Under the pieces are notes generated by a model that saw only the letters and a list, made by a program, of their open reading frames with translations, was not told the origin of the DNA and did no database searches. From contig URKY01000001.1 of assembly GCA_900548465.1 (NCBI GenBank), forward strand, positions 62,001-126,000: a stretch of 64,000 nt of DNA, given 5' to 3'. The DNA comes from an uncultured Eubacterium sp. (GTDB lineage: Bacteria; Bacillota; Clostridia; Lachnospirales; Lachnospiraceae). Both the position numbers and the translations under genes were made by a program. Of this stretch, positions 35,592 to 44,100 are shown in pieces. Position 1 is the first letter of the stretch. Every line of letters begins with the position of its first letter.

Positions 35592-36786
35592 CATCCCTTG
35601 TATCGGATATATTTTCTTCCGTTATGGCAGACATGTTGCTAAGGCTTTGACGGCTTTGTGTGCCACGTAAAAAGAGTCTTTCAAAATTAAGTCGTAGCCA
35701 ATAAAACGGAAGAAGATATTTATGCCTGTCAAGAAAGGCTCCATAATAATTAACCATAGTTTCCATTTCAGGGAAGATTTTTTTTCGAAGGGAAACCTTG
35801 GAATCACCACGTTTCACAATAGCGTTGGTTTCCTGTTGCTTTTTTTTCCCAAAGGCGCCATTTCGTAGAATATATTTTGCAATTAAATCTGTTTCATCAG
35901 GAGATAAAGAGTAGTTTATATCCTGACATAAACTATTTTTAGTATGTGAATTCAAATCTTTAATTTCCCCATTAAACCAATAATTTACAATATTTTTAAC
36001 GACATTGTGGAACTTCACCAATCCGATTTTTTCCAGTTCTAAATTAATGTAGTTATAGTCAAGATTGTATTTTTGCCACATAATGTAAACATCAAGAACG
36101 TGGGTTATTCCAATGCCACCGTTTTTGAAATGTTTTGCCATATGAATTATATGATAAATATAAAAATCTTCATTAGTCATAATGTATTCGCCCGGAGAGT
36201 CCGGTGATGTGACGCATCTACCCCATATATCTTTTAAATAATAGAACCATTCGGTAAAACCGTAATCAATGAGTGTCTCCTGCATTTCAACATAAGTTTG
36301 AGTTGTAGGGTTGAAATAAGATGAGTCTTTGGCGAGTTTGTTTCCAAGTGTGTATCCAAGAGAAGAAAAAATTTCATCAATTGTTACTTCATTGGCATTG
36401 CGAAACAAAATATCAATATCACCCATACGTCGCATGGAAGTGTCAGGATAAATGTATTTAATAACGCTTCCTTTAAGAAGGACATAATCCACGTGATGAT
36501 TTCCTAATTGTTCTTTGATTCGGGTAAGTTCAAAAGTTTTATTGGCGTCCAAAACAAGATTTTTCTTATAAGCCAGTGTATAGTTATCTATGTGTGGAAT
36601 ATTAGAAACAATTTCCTTAGGTAATTTTGAAATGCCAAAATATACAGTAGAAAGAATCTTATGTAATTTAGATAATTTATAAATAAACTCCCAGTCAATA
36701 TCCTTTTCAGGAATGGAGGGAATATTGTCGGTAACGGCACATTTAACTAATTCTATTAAATAGTTGATTTCTTTTTCATGCTTCAT
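35569..36786 (-). CDS. Uncharacterised nucleotidyltransferase-family protein (NTP_transf_5 type), right flank of the glycan locus
   Basis: The protein has 405 residues. VDYVLLKGSVIKYIYPDTSM followed by RRMGDIDILF near residues 98-127 gives the nucleotidyltransferase Gly motif and D-x-D site. DFYIYHIIHMAKHFKNGGIG matches the DFYVYFIIHTYKHF stretch of the gene at 4035-5180. It is therefore a paralogue of that gene, with opposite orientation, at the other end of the polysaccharide locus. AGGAGA precedes the ATG and directly touches the T-run of an upstream hairpin. Reaction unknown. Confidence 0.75.
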   Translation of the reverse strand: MKHEKEINYLIELVKCAVTDNIPSIPEKDIDWEFIYKLSKLHKILSTVYFGISKLPKEIVSNIPHIDNYTLAYKKNLVLDANKTFELTRIKEQLGNHHVDYVLLKGSVIKYIYPDTSMRRMGDIDILFRNANEVTIDEIFSSLGYTLGNKLAKDSSYFNPTTQTYVEMQETLIDYGFTEWFYYLKDIWGRCVTSPDSPGEYIMTNEDFYIYHIIHMAKHFKNGGIGITHVLDVYIMWQKYNLDYNYINLELEKIGLVKFHNVVKNIVNYWFNGEIKDLNSHTKNSLCQDINYSLSPDETDLIAKYILRNGAFGKKKQQETNAIVKRGDSKVSLRKKIFPEMETMVNYYGAFLDRHKYLLPFYWLRLNFERLFLRGTQSRQSLSNMSAITEENISDTRDVMKICGL

Positions 36787-36797
36787 AAATTTCTCCT

Positions 36798-36856
36798 AAA
36801 AAAACGACCATCCCGTCAACGCGTTATAAAGAATACATGCTGTCGGGTTGGCCGTT
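36798..36856 (-). terminator. Terminator (possible attenuator) between the Lrp gene and the nucleotidyltransferase-family gene
   Basis: On the minus strand AACGGCCAACCCG pairs with CGGGATGGTCGTT (one mismatch, one wobble) around a loop of about 28 bases, followed by seven T. It ends the Lrp transcript 10 bases past that stop. The T-run touches the AGGAGA ribosome site of the next leftward gene, leaving no room for a separate promoter after it. It may therefore act as a partial terminator controlling read-through. Confidence 0.7.
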
Positions 36857-36866
36857 AAAAATCCTA

Positions 36867-37319
36867 TTAGTCGTTTGACATTGGTATGCCACGATGTTCC
36901 ACTGATGTAGAAAAAACAATTTGCGTTTTGGTGCTGCCAAAAGTCTGCAAATCCCCAATGAAATGGTCTAATTCTTCAGTGCTTTTGAACATTACCTCAA
37001 TAAGCATTGCGTAATCTCCTGTTACACAATTACATTCCACAACATTATTGCACTGCTTAATGTAAGGATAAAATTCCTTTTTCTGATCAGGATTAACCTC
37101 TAAATTGATAAATGCCTTAATGTGATAACCAAGTTCAGCGGGGTTAATCTTAGCTGTATAGCCTGTAATGATTCCCGCATCTTCTAATCTTTCAATTCTG
37201 GCTGAAACAGCCGGTGAAGATAGAAAGACTTTGCTCGCAATTGATTTAAGGGGAATGCGGGCGTTGTCATGGAGTAACTTAATAATCTGCTCATCGATGT
37301 GGTCTAATTCATGTCTCAT
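36867..37319 (-). CDS. Lrp/AsnC-family transcriptional regulator
   Basis: The protein has 150 residues. An N-terminal HTH (IIKLLHDNARIPLKSIASKV, then FLSSPAVSARIERLEDAGII) is followed by a RAM/ligand domain (YHIKAFINLEVNPDQKKEFY, VVECNCVTGDYAMLIEVMFK). Such proteins sense amino acids and form octamers. AAGGAGAG precedes the ATG. The promoter upstream carries a perfect dyad just past the likely start of transcription, so the gene is probably autoregulated. It faces away from the pyrophosphatase gene. Confidence 0.93.
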   Translation of the reverse strand: MRHELDHIDEQIIKLLHDNARIPLKSIASKVFLSSPAVSARIERLEDAGIITGYTAKINPAELGYHIKAFINLEVNPDQKKEFYPYIKQCNNVVECNCVTGDYAMLIEVMFKSTEELDHFIGDLQTFGSTKTQIVFSTSVEHRGIPMSND

Positions 37320-37364
37320 AGTAGTACTCTCCTTTCCTAATGTTTTTCAGTCTATATTAATTAA

Positions 37365-37422
37365 GTAAAGTATTTACTTTACAAAACTAGTTAGATTATA
37401 ACATATACTTAAAAAATGTAAA
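37365..37422 (-). promoter_or_regulatory. Lrp-type gene promoter with downstream operator
   Basis: Minus-strand -35 TTTACA (37422-37417), 16-base spacer, -10 TATAAT (37400-37395). The perfect inverted repeat GTAAAGTA / TT / TACTTTAC (37365-37382) lies at about +6 to +23, a repressing position. The remainder of the 332-base gap 37320-37651 is AT-rich and holds the possible hppA promoter. Confidence 0.65.
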
Positions 37423-37462
37423 ATGAAAAATATTCACTGTTTATTGTATTAAAAATTACCCT

Positions 37463-37492
37463 TTCACTTTTGCTAGTGAAAAAAAATATAAT
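37463..37492 (+). promoter_or_regulatory. Possible hppA promoter
   Basis: TTCACT (37463-37468), 18-base spacer, TATAAT (37487-37492). The -35 is weak. The inverted repeat TTTCACT / AGTGAAA overlaps the spacer. About 160 bases of untranslated leader would follow, with AACGA / TCGTT pairing inside it. Confidence 0.4.
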
Positions 37493-37651
37493 TATTTTTT
37501 TGAAAAAAGAGTCGAATAAAAGAGCTTAAAATGGTAAAGTATTAAAACGACAAAGTTCGTTATTATTTTAACAAACTCAAAACACATAAAAACTATATTA
37601 CTACATATTATAGTTTGAAGAAATGTTACAGGAATTGAAAGGAGCAATAAC

Positions 37652-39703
37652 ATGAATAAATTGATTTGCCTGGCTCCAATAGCGGGAGCCATAGCTGTTA
37701 TTTTTGCTTTTATTAAGACAGGCGTTATAAATAAGAGCGATGCCGGAAATGACAGAATGAAGGAAATTGCAGGAGCTATTGCCGAGGGAGCAAAAGCATT
37801 TTTATTTGCAGAATATAAGATTCTTATTATATTCGTTGCAGTGCTTTTTCTGATACTTGGATTTGGAATTAACTGGCTCACAGCAGTATGTTTCATAATT
37901 GGTGCTTTGTTATCAACACTTGCAGGTTATGTTGGAATGACTGTTGCAACAAAGGCCAATGTAAGAACAGCCAATGCTGCAAAGGAAAGTGGAATGAACA
38001 AGGCTTTAAGCATTGCTTTCTCAGGTGGAGCAGTTATGGGACTTTGCGTTGTAGGTTTTGGTATTTTAGGTCTTGGAATTATACTTATTGTAGTTATGAA
38101 CACAACAGGATTTACTAATGATTCAGTTAGTATTCTTACCGGATTTAGTTTAGGAGCTTCATCTATCGCATTATTTGCTAGAGTTGGCGGCGGTATTTAC
38201 ACAAAGGCAGCAGATGTTGGAGCTGACCTTGTTGGAAAAGTTGAAGCAGGTATTCCTGAAGATGATCCTAGAAACCCTGCTGTTATAGCAGATAATGTAG
38301 GTGACAATGTAGGTGATGTTGCTGGTATGGGTGCAGACCTTTTTGAAAGTTATGTTGGTGCACTTGTATCGGTTGTTACATTAGCAGTAGCATCAGTTGT
38401 TGCAGGAAAAGATAATTTTGGAATTGAACATATAGTATTCCCAATTGTAATTGCAGCCATTGGAGTGTTAGCTTCAGTTATTTCTACTTTCTTCGTAAGA
38501 GGAAAGGATAATGTTGATCCGCAAAAGGCACTTAACTATGGTGAGTACGGAGCTACATTGATAGAAATAGTTGCTTCAGCGATTTTGAGTTATACATTTT
38601 TTAAGAGTTTCAATGCATTCCTTGCAATTCTTGCAGGACTTGTGGTAGGAACAGCCATCGGAAAAGTTACTGAGATGTATACATCTGAAAAATATAAGAG
38701 TGTTAAACAGATTGCAGAAAGTTCAAAAACAGGTTCTGCAACAAATATAATCAGTGGACTTTCAGTTGGTATGAAGTCAACTGCCATTCCTATTTTATTT
38801 ATAGTTGCAGGTGTACTTGTTTCATATGCATTTTTTGGAATGTATGGTATTGCCCTTGCAGCAGTAGGTATGCTTTCTACAACAGGTATGACAATTGCCG
38901 TGGACGCTTACGGACCTATCGCAGATAATGCAGGTGGTATTGCAGAAATGTCAGGACTTGATGAAAGTGTCAGAGATATTACTGATAAGTTAGATTCAGT
39001 TGGAAATACAACAGCAGCTATAGGGAAAGGTTTTGCAATTGGTTCCGCAGCCCTTACAGCTTTATCATTGTTTGTGTCTTATGCAGAAGTTGCAAATCTT
39101 TCAAGCATAAATATACTTTCAGCATCAGTAGTGGTTGGATTGCTGATCGGTGGAATGCTTCCATTTGTTTTCTCTGCTCTTACAATGAATTCTGTTGGAA
39201 AAGCGGCAAACAAAATGATTGAAGAAGTTCGTAGACAGTTTAAGAAGGATAAAGGAATTTTGGAAGGCACTTCAAAGCCTGATTATAAATCATGTGTTGG
39301 AATTTCCACACAGGCAGCTCTTCACGAAATGATTATTCCAGGAGTTATGGCAGTAGTTACACCTCTTGCAGTTGGTTATTTACTTGGATCTGCAGCTCTT
39401 GGCGGCATGCTTTGCGGAGCATTGGTTTGTGGTGTTATGATGGCTATATTTATGGCAAACTCAGGTGGAGCATGGGACAATGCTAAGAAGTACATCGAAG
39501 GTGGCTTCGGTGGTGGAAAAGGAAGCGACGCTCATAAGGCAGCAGTTGTTGGTGATACAGTCGGTGATCCGTTTAAGGATACATCAGGACCATCAATCAA
39601 TATCTTAATTAAGCTTATGACTATTGTGTCATTGGTATTTGCTATGACATTCCCAGTTCACGGCTATCTGGCACAGCTTTATAATTACATTTTAAATAAA
39701 TAA
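37652..39703 (+). CDS. hppA: Membrane-bound ion-pumping pyrophosphatase
   Basis: The protein has 683 residues and about 16 membrane helices. The substrate site [20 protein letters not shown] then [12 protein letters not shown] near residues 206-237 is complete, as are [16 protein letters not shown] and [15 protein letters not shown]. The [10 protein letters not shown] stretch has Ala where potassium-independent enzymes carry Lys, so the enzyme should need K+. Sodium or proton as pumped ion cannot be decided by eye, and clostridial relatives are often sodium pumps. It recovers energy from pyrophosphate made during biosynthesis. AAAGGAG precedes the ATG, and a strong terminator follows. Confidence 0.96.
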   Translation: MNKLICLAPIAGAIAVIFAFIKTGVINKSDAGNDRMKEIAGAIAEGAKAFLFAEYKILIIFVAVLFLILGFGINWLTAVCFIIGALLSTLAGYVGMTVATKANVRTANAAKESGMNKALSIAFSGGAVMGLCVVGFGILGLGIILIVVMNTTGFTNDSVSILTGFSLGASSIALFARVGGGIYTKAADVGADLVGKVEAGIPEDDPRNPAVIADNVGDNVGDVAGMGADLFESYVGALVSVVTLAVASVVAGKDNFGIEHIVFPIVIAAIGVLASVISTFFVRGKDNVDPQKALNYGEYGATLIEIVASAILSYTFFKSFNAFLAILAGLVVGTAIGKVTEMYTSEKYKSVKQIAESSKTGSATNIISGLSVGMKSTAIPILFIVAGVLVSYAFFGMYGIALAAVGMLSTTGMTIAVDAYGPIADNAGGIAEMSGLDESVRDITDKLDSVGNTTAAIGKGFAIGSAALTALSLFVSYAEVANLSSINILSASVVVGLLIGGMLPFVFSALTMNSVGKAANKMIEEVRRQFKKDKGILEGTSKPDYKSCVGISTQAALHEMIIPGVMAVVTPLAVGYLLGSAALGGMLCGALVCGVMMAIFMANSGGAWDNAKKYIEGGFGGGKGSDAHKAAVVGDTVGDPFKDTSGPSINILIKLMTIVSLVFAMTFPVHGYLAQLYNYILNK

Positions 39704-39731
39704 AAGAATAATTAATTAGTATTTTGATGAT

Positions 39732-39775
39732 CATCCTGTGGCACTTATTTGTAAAATGCCACGGGATGTTTTTTT
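39732..39775 (+). terminator. Rho-independent terminator after hppA
   Basis: CATCCTGTGGCA (39732-39743) pairs with TGCCACGGGATG (39757-39768), 12 positions including a G-T wobble, followed by seven T. It isolates hppA from the GH18 gene. Confidence 0.92.
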
Positions 39776-39896
39776 ACTTGTAAATTCTGATTTTTACGTA
39801 ATTGGCGGCTCGTCAGGCGACTTACAACCAAATCAAAAGTATAAAACAAAACAAACTATCATATATTTTAATATTTATATTAGAACCGGGGGAATT

Positions 39897-41042
39897 ATGG
39901 AAATATACGTTGTGAAAGAAGCGGATACCGTTGATAAAATAGCAGGTAGATTTGGCATCAATGTAGAATCTGTTATTTATGACAATCAGTTGGTATATCC
40001 CTATGAGTTGGCAATAGGTCAGGCGCTGTTGATTGACAATGGTGAAACAAGGGAAGATAAAAGAAGCGGTGTTTTCAGGGGCTTCGCATATCCTTTTATC
40101 AGCAAATATGTATTAAATGAAACACTGCCTTCACTATCAGAGTTGGCAGTGTTTTCCTATGGATTTACCGGTGAGGGAAATCTTATATATCCTAAGCTGG
40201 ACGATGAATTTATGATTGAGGCAGCAAAAAATTATAGAGCACTGCCCATACTGACACTCACGCCCTTTGATGAATCAGGGAGATTTAGTAATGAATTAAT
40301 TTCAGAAGTAATTAATAATGGGCAGGCAGTTACCAATTTAATAAATCAATTGGTTGACATAATGACGAGCAAAGGCTTTGAGGGGATAGACATAGATTTT
40401 GAATATATAAAGGCAGAGGACAGGGAAGCCTTTGTGGAATTTGTAAGGCAGGTAACCCTTGCCATGCATGAAGTGGGGTTTACGGTTTCCGTGGATTTGG
40501 CTCCTAAAACAAGCGCGGATCAGCCGGGACTTTTGTATGAAGGAAAAGATTACAGAGCATTGGGAGAGATTGCCGACAGCGTGCTGGTAATGACTTATGA
40601 ATGGGGATATACCTATGGTCCTCCTATGGCAGTGGCACCAATTAATAAGGTTAGGCAGGTACTTGACTATGCCGTTACGGAAATTTTCTCGGAAAAAATA
40701 AATATGGGAATACCTAACTATGGATACGACTGGCCCTTGCCTTTTGTACAGGGAACAACCAAGGCAAAAACCATAGGCAACGTGGAGGCAGTGAGGATTG
40801 CCATTGAAAACAATGTGGTTATAGAATTTGATAAAACTGCCATGAGTCCTTATTTCAGATATATGGATAATGGCGTAGAACATGAAGTCTGGTTTGAGGA
40901 TGCAAGAAGTATTCAGGCAAAACTTGAGCTGATATATGAGTACAATTTGAGAGGGGCTTCCTATTGGCAGATTATGCAATTATTTATAAATAACTGGTTG
41001 TTGATTGATTATAATTTCTCTGTTGTAAAAAATGAAATATAG
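39897..41042 (+). CDS. LysM - glycoside hydrolase family 18 protein (YaaH/SleL-like)
   Basis: The start at 39897 with GGGGGAA upstream gives 381 residues. An earlier in-frame ATG lies inside the hppA terminator and is rejected. Residues 1-45 are one LysM repeat (EIYVVKEADTVDKIAGRFGI). The GH18 barrel has the catalytic D-x-D-x-E as GFEGIDIDFEYIKAEDREAF, and later VMTYEWGYTYGPPMAVAPI and GIPNYGYDW. Relatives are spore-cortex N-acetylglucosaminidases active during germination. There is no obvious signal peptide, as expected for a spore-coat protein. A spore-related role is family-based inference. Confidence 0.9.
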   Translation: MEIYVVKEADTVDKIAGRFGINVESVIYDNQLVYPYELAIGQALLIDNGETREDKRSGVFRGFAYPFISKYVLNETLPSLSELAVFSYGFTGEGNLIYPKLDDEFMIEAAKNYRALPILTLTPFDESGRFSNELISEVINNGQAVTNLINQLVDIMTSKGFEGIDIDFEYIKAEDREAFVEFVRQVTLAMHEVGFTVSVDLAPKTSADQPGLLYEGKDYRALGEIADSVLVMTYEWGYTYGPPMAVAPINKVRQVLDYAVTEIFSEKINMGIPNYGYDWPLPFVQGTTKAKTIGNVEAVRIAIENNVVIEFDKTAMSPYFRYMDNGVEHEVWFEDARSIQAKLELIYEYNLRGASYWQIMQLFINNWLLIDYNFSVVKNEI

Positions 41043-41121
41043 AAACTGTACACATTGTGTAAAGTAAAAATGTGTATGATGTCAAGGGCAAAAAATGAAT
41101 AAAGATGTTAAAACATAATTG

Positions 41122-41150
41122 TTGACAGAAAAAATAGTAATGATTACACT
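41122..41150 (+). promoter_or_regulatory. Sigma-A promoter of the alsE-alsK unit
   Basis: TTGACA (41122-41127), 17-base spacer, TACACT (41145-41150), 61 bases before the epimerase ATG. It is a near-consensus housekeeping promoter. Confidence 0.75.
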
Positions 41151-41210
41151 AAAAATATCAACTAGAGTATTAAAAACAGGAAAATACAAAATGAAAAGAG
41201 GTAAGTTATT

Positions 41211-41861
41211 ATGGAAAAGTTGTTGTGTCCGTCAATGATGTGCGCAAATTTTGGAAATTTGCAGCAGGAGATTGAAGAACTAGAGGCAGCCGGTGCGGAT
41301 ATTTTTCATGTAGACATTATGGATGGAAGCTTCGTACCAAATTTCGGAATGGGATTACAGGATACAGAGTATATTTACAAAAATGCAAAGATACCGGGAG
41401 ATGCACATCTGATGATACAAAATCCGGGGAATTATGTTAAAAAGTTTGCAGAAATGGGAGCAAAAATAATATACATACATCCGGAGGCTGATGTTCATCC
41501 TACAAGAACATTGCAGACAATTATTGATGCCGGTGCGGTTCCGGGAATTGCAATTAATCCGGGAACAGCTGTTGAAACTATAAAACCATTATTGCCATTT
41601 GTAGAGTATGTAATGGTAATGAGCGTAAATCCGGGATTTGCAGGACAAAAATATATTCCATCGGTAGATGTGAAGATTCAGCAGCTTATTGAATTGAAAG
41701 ATAAGTATAAGTTTGAAGTAATGCTGGATGGAGCCTGCTCTCCTGAAAGAGTTGAAACATTGTCAAAACTTGGAGTGAAAGGTTTCATATTAGGAACTTC
41801 TGCTTTATTTGGAAAAGGTAAATCATACAAAGAGTTACTGGATGGATTGAGAGCACTATAG
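41211..41861 (+). CDS. alsE: D-allulose-6-phosphate 3-epimerase (AlsE/Rpe family)
   Basis: This 216-residue TIM-barrel protein of the ribulose-phosphate 3-epimerase superfamily has LCPSMMCANFGNLQQEIEEL, FHVDIMDGSFVPNFGMG (metal His/Asp), DAHLMIQNPGNYV, VMSVNPGFAGQKYI and VMLDGACSPERVETLSKLGV. The superfamily includes housekeeping Rpe and catabolic AlsE. Adjacency to an AlsK-like kinase, a sugar importer and RpiB favours AlsE, which makes fructose-6-phosphate from allulose-6-phosphate. It lies 16 bases before the kinase. Confidence 0.85.
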   Translation: MEKLLCPSMMCANFGNLQQEIEELEAAGADIFHVDIMDGSFVPNFGMGLQDTEYIYKNAKIPGDAHLMIQNPGNYVKKFAEMGAKIIYIHPEADVHPTRTLQTIIDAGAVPGIAINPGTAVETIKPLLPFVEYVMVMSVNPGFAGQKYIPSVDVKIQQLIELKDKYKFEVMLDGACSPERVETLSKLGVKGFILGTSALFGKGKSYKELLDGLRAL

Positions 41862-41877
41862 ATTTGAAAGGAAAGAA

Positions 41878-42795
41878 ATGAAAACAGATTGTGTTATTGG
41901 AATTGATATAGGTGGAACAAATATTAGAATTGGGCATACCGATGAAAATGGCAAACTTGCAGACTTTGAGAGAGTGTCGACAAAAGAGAAATTCAAAAAT
42001 GGAAATATTGAAGAAAGTATGACCGTAATATTAAAGGAATATTTGGATAAATACTGTCAACAATATAATGTCAGACAGATCGCAATAGGAATACCGGCTA
42101 CGCTTAGTGCGGACAGGGAGGAGATACTTCAGGTTCCTAACATTAAAGGTATGGATCATATGTTTTTAGGAAGAACATTGGAAAAAAATCTGGGGATTCC
42201 CGTGGCATTGGGAAAAGATGTTAATATGTTATATTTCTGGGATTACCATGAGAAGAATTTGGCAGAAGAAGGCATAGGAATTGGTGTGTACATAGGTACG
42301 GGAATTGGAAATGCAATTTTTATTAATGGACAGCCTTTAACAGGAAAGGATGGTGTGGCAGGAGAATTAGGACATATACCTATGATTGGTGGAACAGGAA
42401 AATGTGGTTGTGGAAATGTAGCCTGTTCAGAATGTTATGCTTCAGGTTGGCATCTGGTTGAAATTAAAGACAGGTATTTTCCTGAAACAGATATGGGCGA
42501 ACTTTTTACAAAACATTGGGATGAACCGGTGCTTAAGGAGTTTGTAGATAATATTGCCTGTGTTGCAAGTACAGAGATGAATATATTGAACCCGGATTCA
42601 GTCATTTTTGGTGGTGGTGTAATCAACATGAAGGATTTCCCAAAGAAATATTTACAGGAAAAAATGTACGAGCATCTTAGAAAACCATATCCAGCTGAAA
42701 GCCTTGATATTCAGTATTCTGAAGATAAGGTAGAAAATGGCGTAAAGGGTGCAATTATATATGCAGGAAAATTATTAAAAAACAGGGAAAAATAA
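41878..42795 (+). CDS. alsK: ROK-family sugar kinase, D-allose kinase-like
   Basis: The protein has 305 residues. The ATP site is GIDIGGTNIRIGHTDENG. GVAGELGHIPMIGG then GKCGCGNVACSEC is the ROK zinc-binding region. NPDSVIFGGGVINMKDFPKK and HLRKPYP recall E. coli AlsK specifically (DPDAVILGGGVMDMPAFP, LRRPLP), as does an Asp-Val-Asn segment. It would phosphorylate allose to allose-6-phosphate. It shares a promoter with the epimerase and is followed by a strong terminator, so the two form a separate transcript from the transport genes. Confidence 0.85.
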   Translation: MKTDCVIGIDIGGTNIRIGHTDENGKLADFERVSTKEKFKNGNIEESMTVILKEYLDKYCQQYNVRQIAIGIPATLSADREEILQVPNIKGMDHMFLGRTLEKNLGIPVALGKDVNMLYFWDYHEKNLAEEGIGIGVYIGTGIGNAIFINGQPLTGKDGVAGELGHIPMIGGTGKCGCGNVACSECYASGWHLVEIKDRYFPETDMGELFTKHWDEPVLKEFVDNIACVASTEMNILNPDSVIFGGGVINMKDFPKKYLQEKMYEHLRKPYPAESLDIQYSEDKVENGVKGAIIYAGKLLKNREK

Positions 42796-42820
42796 ATACC
42801 AAATAAAGTTAATAAAGATA

Positions 42821-42859
42821 AACAGGGTTGCTGCAGGTTTGCGGTAATCCTGTTTTTTT
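42821..42859 (+). terminator. Rho-independent terminator after alsK
   Basis: AACAGGGTTGCTGC pairs with GCGGTAATCCTGTT over 14 positions (wobbles included) around a 6-base loop and is followed by seven T. Confidence 0.92.
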
Positions 42860-42932
42860 ATGTACAAATAGTAAAAGACGGACACAAATTCTCAATAAAA
42901 GACACAAGAAAGTGAAAAATGATGAAAAAATA

Positions 42933-42944
42933 TGAAACGTTTCA
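42933..42944. promoter_or_regulatory. Palindrome TGAAACGTTTCA, LacI/RbsR-type operator
   Basis: This perfect 12-base palindrome has the central CG that LacI/GalR-family operators share. It is two bases shorter in its arms than the CcpA consensus. It lies 120 bases upstream of the main promoter and next to a weaker one. No LacI-family gene is in the window. Confidence 0.55.
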
Positions 42945-43061
42945 AAATGTCAAAATAGTAAGGTATAACTAACATTATGTAAAAAAACGATACAAAAACA
43001 TACAAAATGCACAAAAATAACGTGTGAAAACTATATAAAACGTAAAAAACAATGAAAAGTA

Positions 43062-43090
43062 TTGACGAAAAATGAAAATAATTATACAAT
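43062..43090 (+). promoter_or_regulatory. Sigma-A promoter of the sugar transport unit
   Basis: TTGACG (43062-43067), 17-base spacer, TACAAT (43085-43090), 48 bases before the next ATG. The match to consensus is strong. Confidence 0.8.
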
Positions 43091-43137
43091 TGTGACAAGA
43101 GATAAGAAATAATGAAATAAAAAGAAAGGAAGATAAT

Positions 43138-44058
43138 ATGAACTACGCAGGCAGATTTAATTCATTTATCCTGAAAGGACAAAATGTATTTGATGCAATC
43201 AAGGCATATCATGAGATGGATGGAATAACTCATTTAGAGTTTAACTATCCTGAACATTTTGAAGGATATGATCTTGAAGAAATTAAAAAAGCCATAGGTG
43301 ATCTAAAGGTTAACGGTCTTGCAGTAAGATGGAGAAATGATTTTACAAATGGTGATCTTACTAATCCGGACCCTGAACTCAGAGCAAGAGCAATTCAGTA
43401 TTGCAAAGAGGCTACAGATATTTGCAGGGAACTTGGTGGAACGTACATAACACTGTGGTTGGAAAATGATGGTTTTGATTATGCTTTTCAAGTAGATTAC
43501 GAAGAGGCATGGAACCAGATGATTGATGCAATCAGGGAAGTAGCAGATTATGGACCGGACATGAAATACAGCATTGAGTATAAACCGTTTGAACCGAGAA
43601 ATTTCTCAATGGTAGACAGTACGGGAATGACGTTACTTCTTATAAAAGAAATTGACAGACCAAATGTTGGATGTACATTAGATTTTTGCCACATGCTTAT
43701 GAAGAGAGACTGTCCGGCATACGGATTGGCTATAGCAGCCAGCATGGGAAAACTTTACGGATTACATATGAATGACGGATATTCACAGATGGACAGTGGA
43801 ATGATATTCGGATCAGTAAACATCGGACATGCGGCAGAATTTATTTATTACTTAAAAAAATACAATTATCAGGGAGTGGTATTCTTTGATACTTTCCCTA
43901 TTAGAGAAGAAGCAAAAGCTGAAACTCAGGCAAACATCGATTCTTTCGAAAAAATTTCCAAGATAGTTGATGAACTTGGAATGGACAGAATCGCAGAAGT
44001 AGTATCCAAACGTGACGGTATTGAGGCACATCGCCTTTTACTGGACATGTTGAAATAA
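43138..44058 (+). CDS. Sugar phosphate isomerase/epimerase-like TIM-barrel protein
   Basis: This 306-residue protein is of the xylose-isomerase-like barrel superfamily. Probable metal ligands sit in YSIEYKPFEPRNFSMVDS (Glu), VGCTLDFCHMLMKR (Asp and His), KLYGLHMNDGYSQMDSGMIF (His) and GVVFFDTFPIREEA (Asp). It could epimerise or isomerise a free keto- or aldo-sugar taken up by the importer next to it, for example allose/allulose. It has no counterpart in the E. coli als operon. AAGGAAG precedes the ATG. The exact substrate is not assignable. Confidence 0.8.
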   Translation: MNYAGRFNSFILKGQNVFDAIKAYHEMDGITHLEFNYPEHFEGYDLEEIKKAIGDLKVNGLAVRWRNDFTNGDLTNPDPELRARAIQYCKEATDICRELGGTYITLWLENDGFDYAFQVDYEEAWNQMIDAIREVADYGPDMKYSIEYKPFEPRNFSMVDSTGMTLLLIKEIDRPNVGCTLDFCHMLMKRDCPAYGLAIAASMGKLYGLHMNDGYSQMDSGMIFGSVNIGHAAEFIYYLKKYNYQGVVFFDTFPIREEAKAETQANIDSFEKISKIVDELGMDRIAEVVSKRDGIEAHRLLLDMLK

Positions 44059-44100
44059 ACGGAGAACAAAAAATAAAAAGAACAAAAAGGAGAAAAGAAA

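Larger units (their letters stand above)
42796..43137 (+). other. 342-base regulatory gap inside the sugar operon region
   Basis: No gene is seen. The gap contains the alsK terminator (42821-42859), a LacI-type palindrome (42933-42944), a possible promoter overlapping it (TTTCAA, 18 bases, TATAAC near 42965), and a strong promoter at 43062-43090. The rest is very AT-rich, with a repeated AAAACATACAAAAT-like composition. Confidence 0.7.

Noticed and set aside
4035-36786. Integrated prophage or integrative element carrying the glycan locus
   Set aside because: No integrase, attachment-site duplication, tRNA boundary or phage or conjugation gene was seen. Only the paired nucleotidyltransferase-family genes mark the ends.
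39738-39896. N-terminal extension of the LysM-GH18 protein
   Set aside because: The earlier ATG lies inside the hppA terminator hairpin and would not be on the transcript. GGGGGAA fits the ATG at 39897, and the LysM begins right there.
41211-41861. Housekeeping ribulose-5-phosphate 3-epimerase
   Set aside because: Possible by sequence alone, but its operon partner is an AlsK-like kinase and it sits among sugar uptake and RpiB genes, which favours the allulose-6-phosphate enzyme. Not fully excluded.
42933-42944. CcpA cre site
   Set aside because: The 12-base palindrome is two bases shorter around the central CG than the cre consensus; a LacI/RbsR-type operator fits better.
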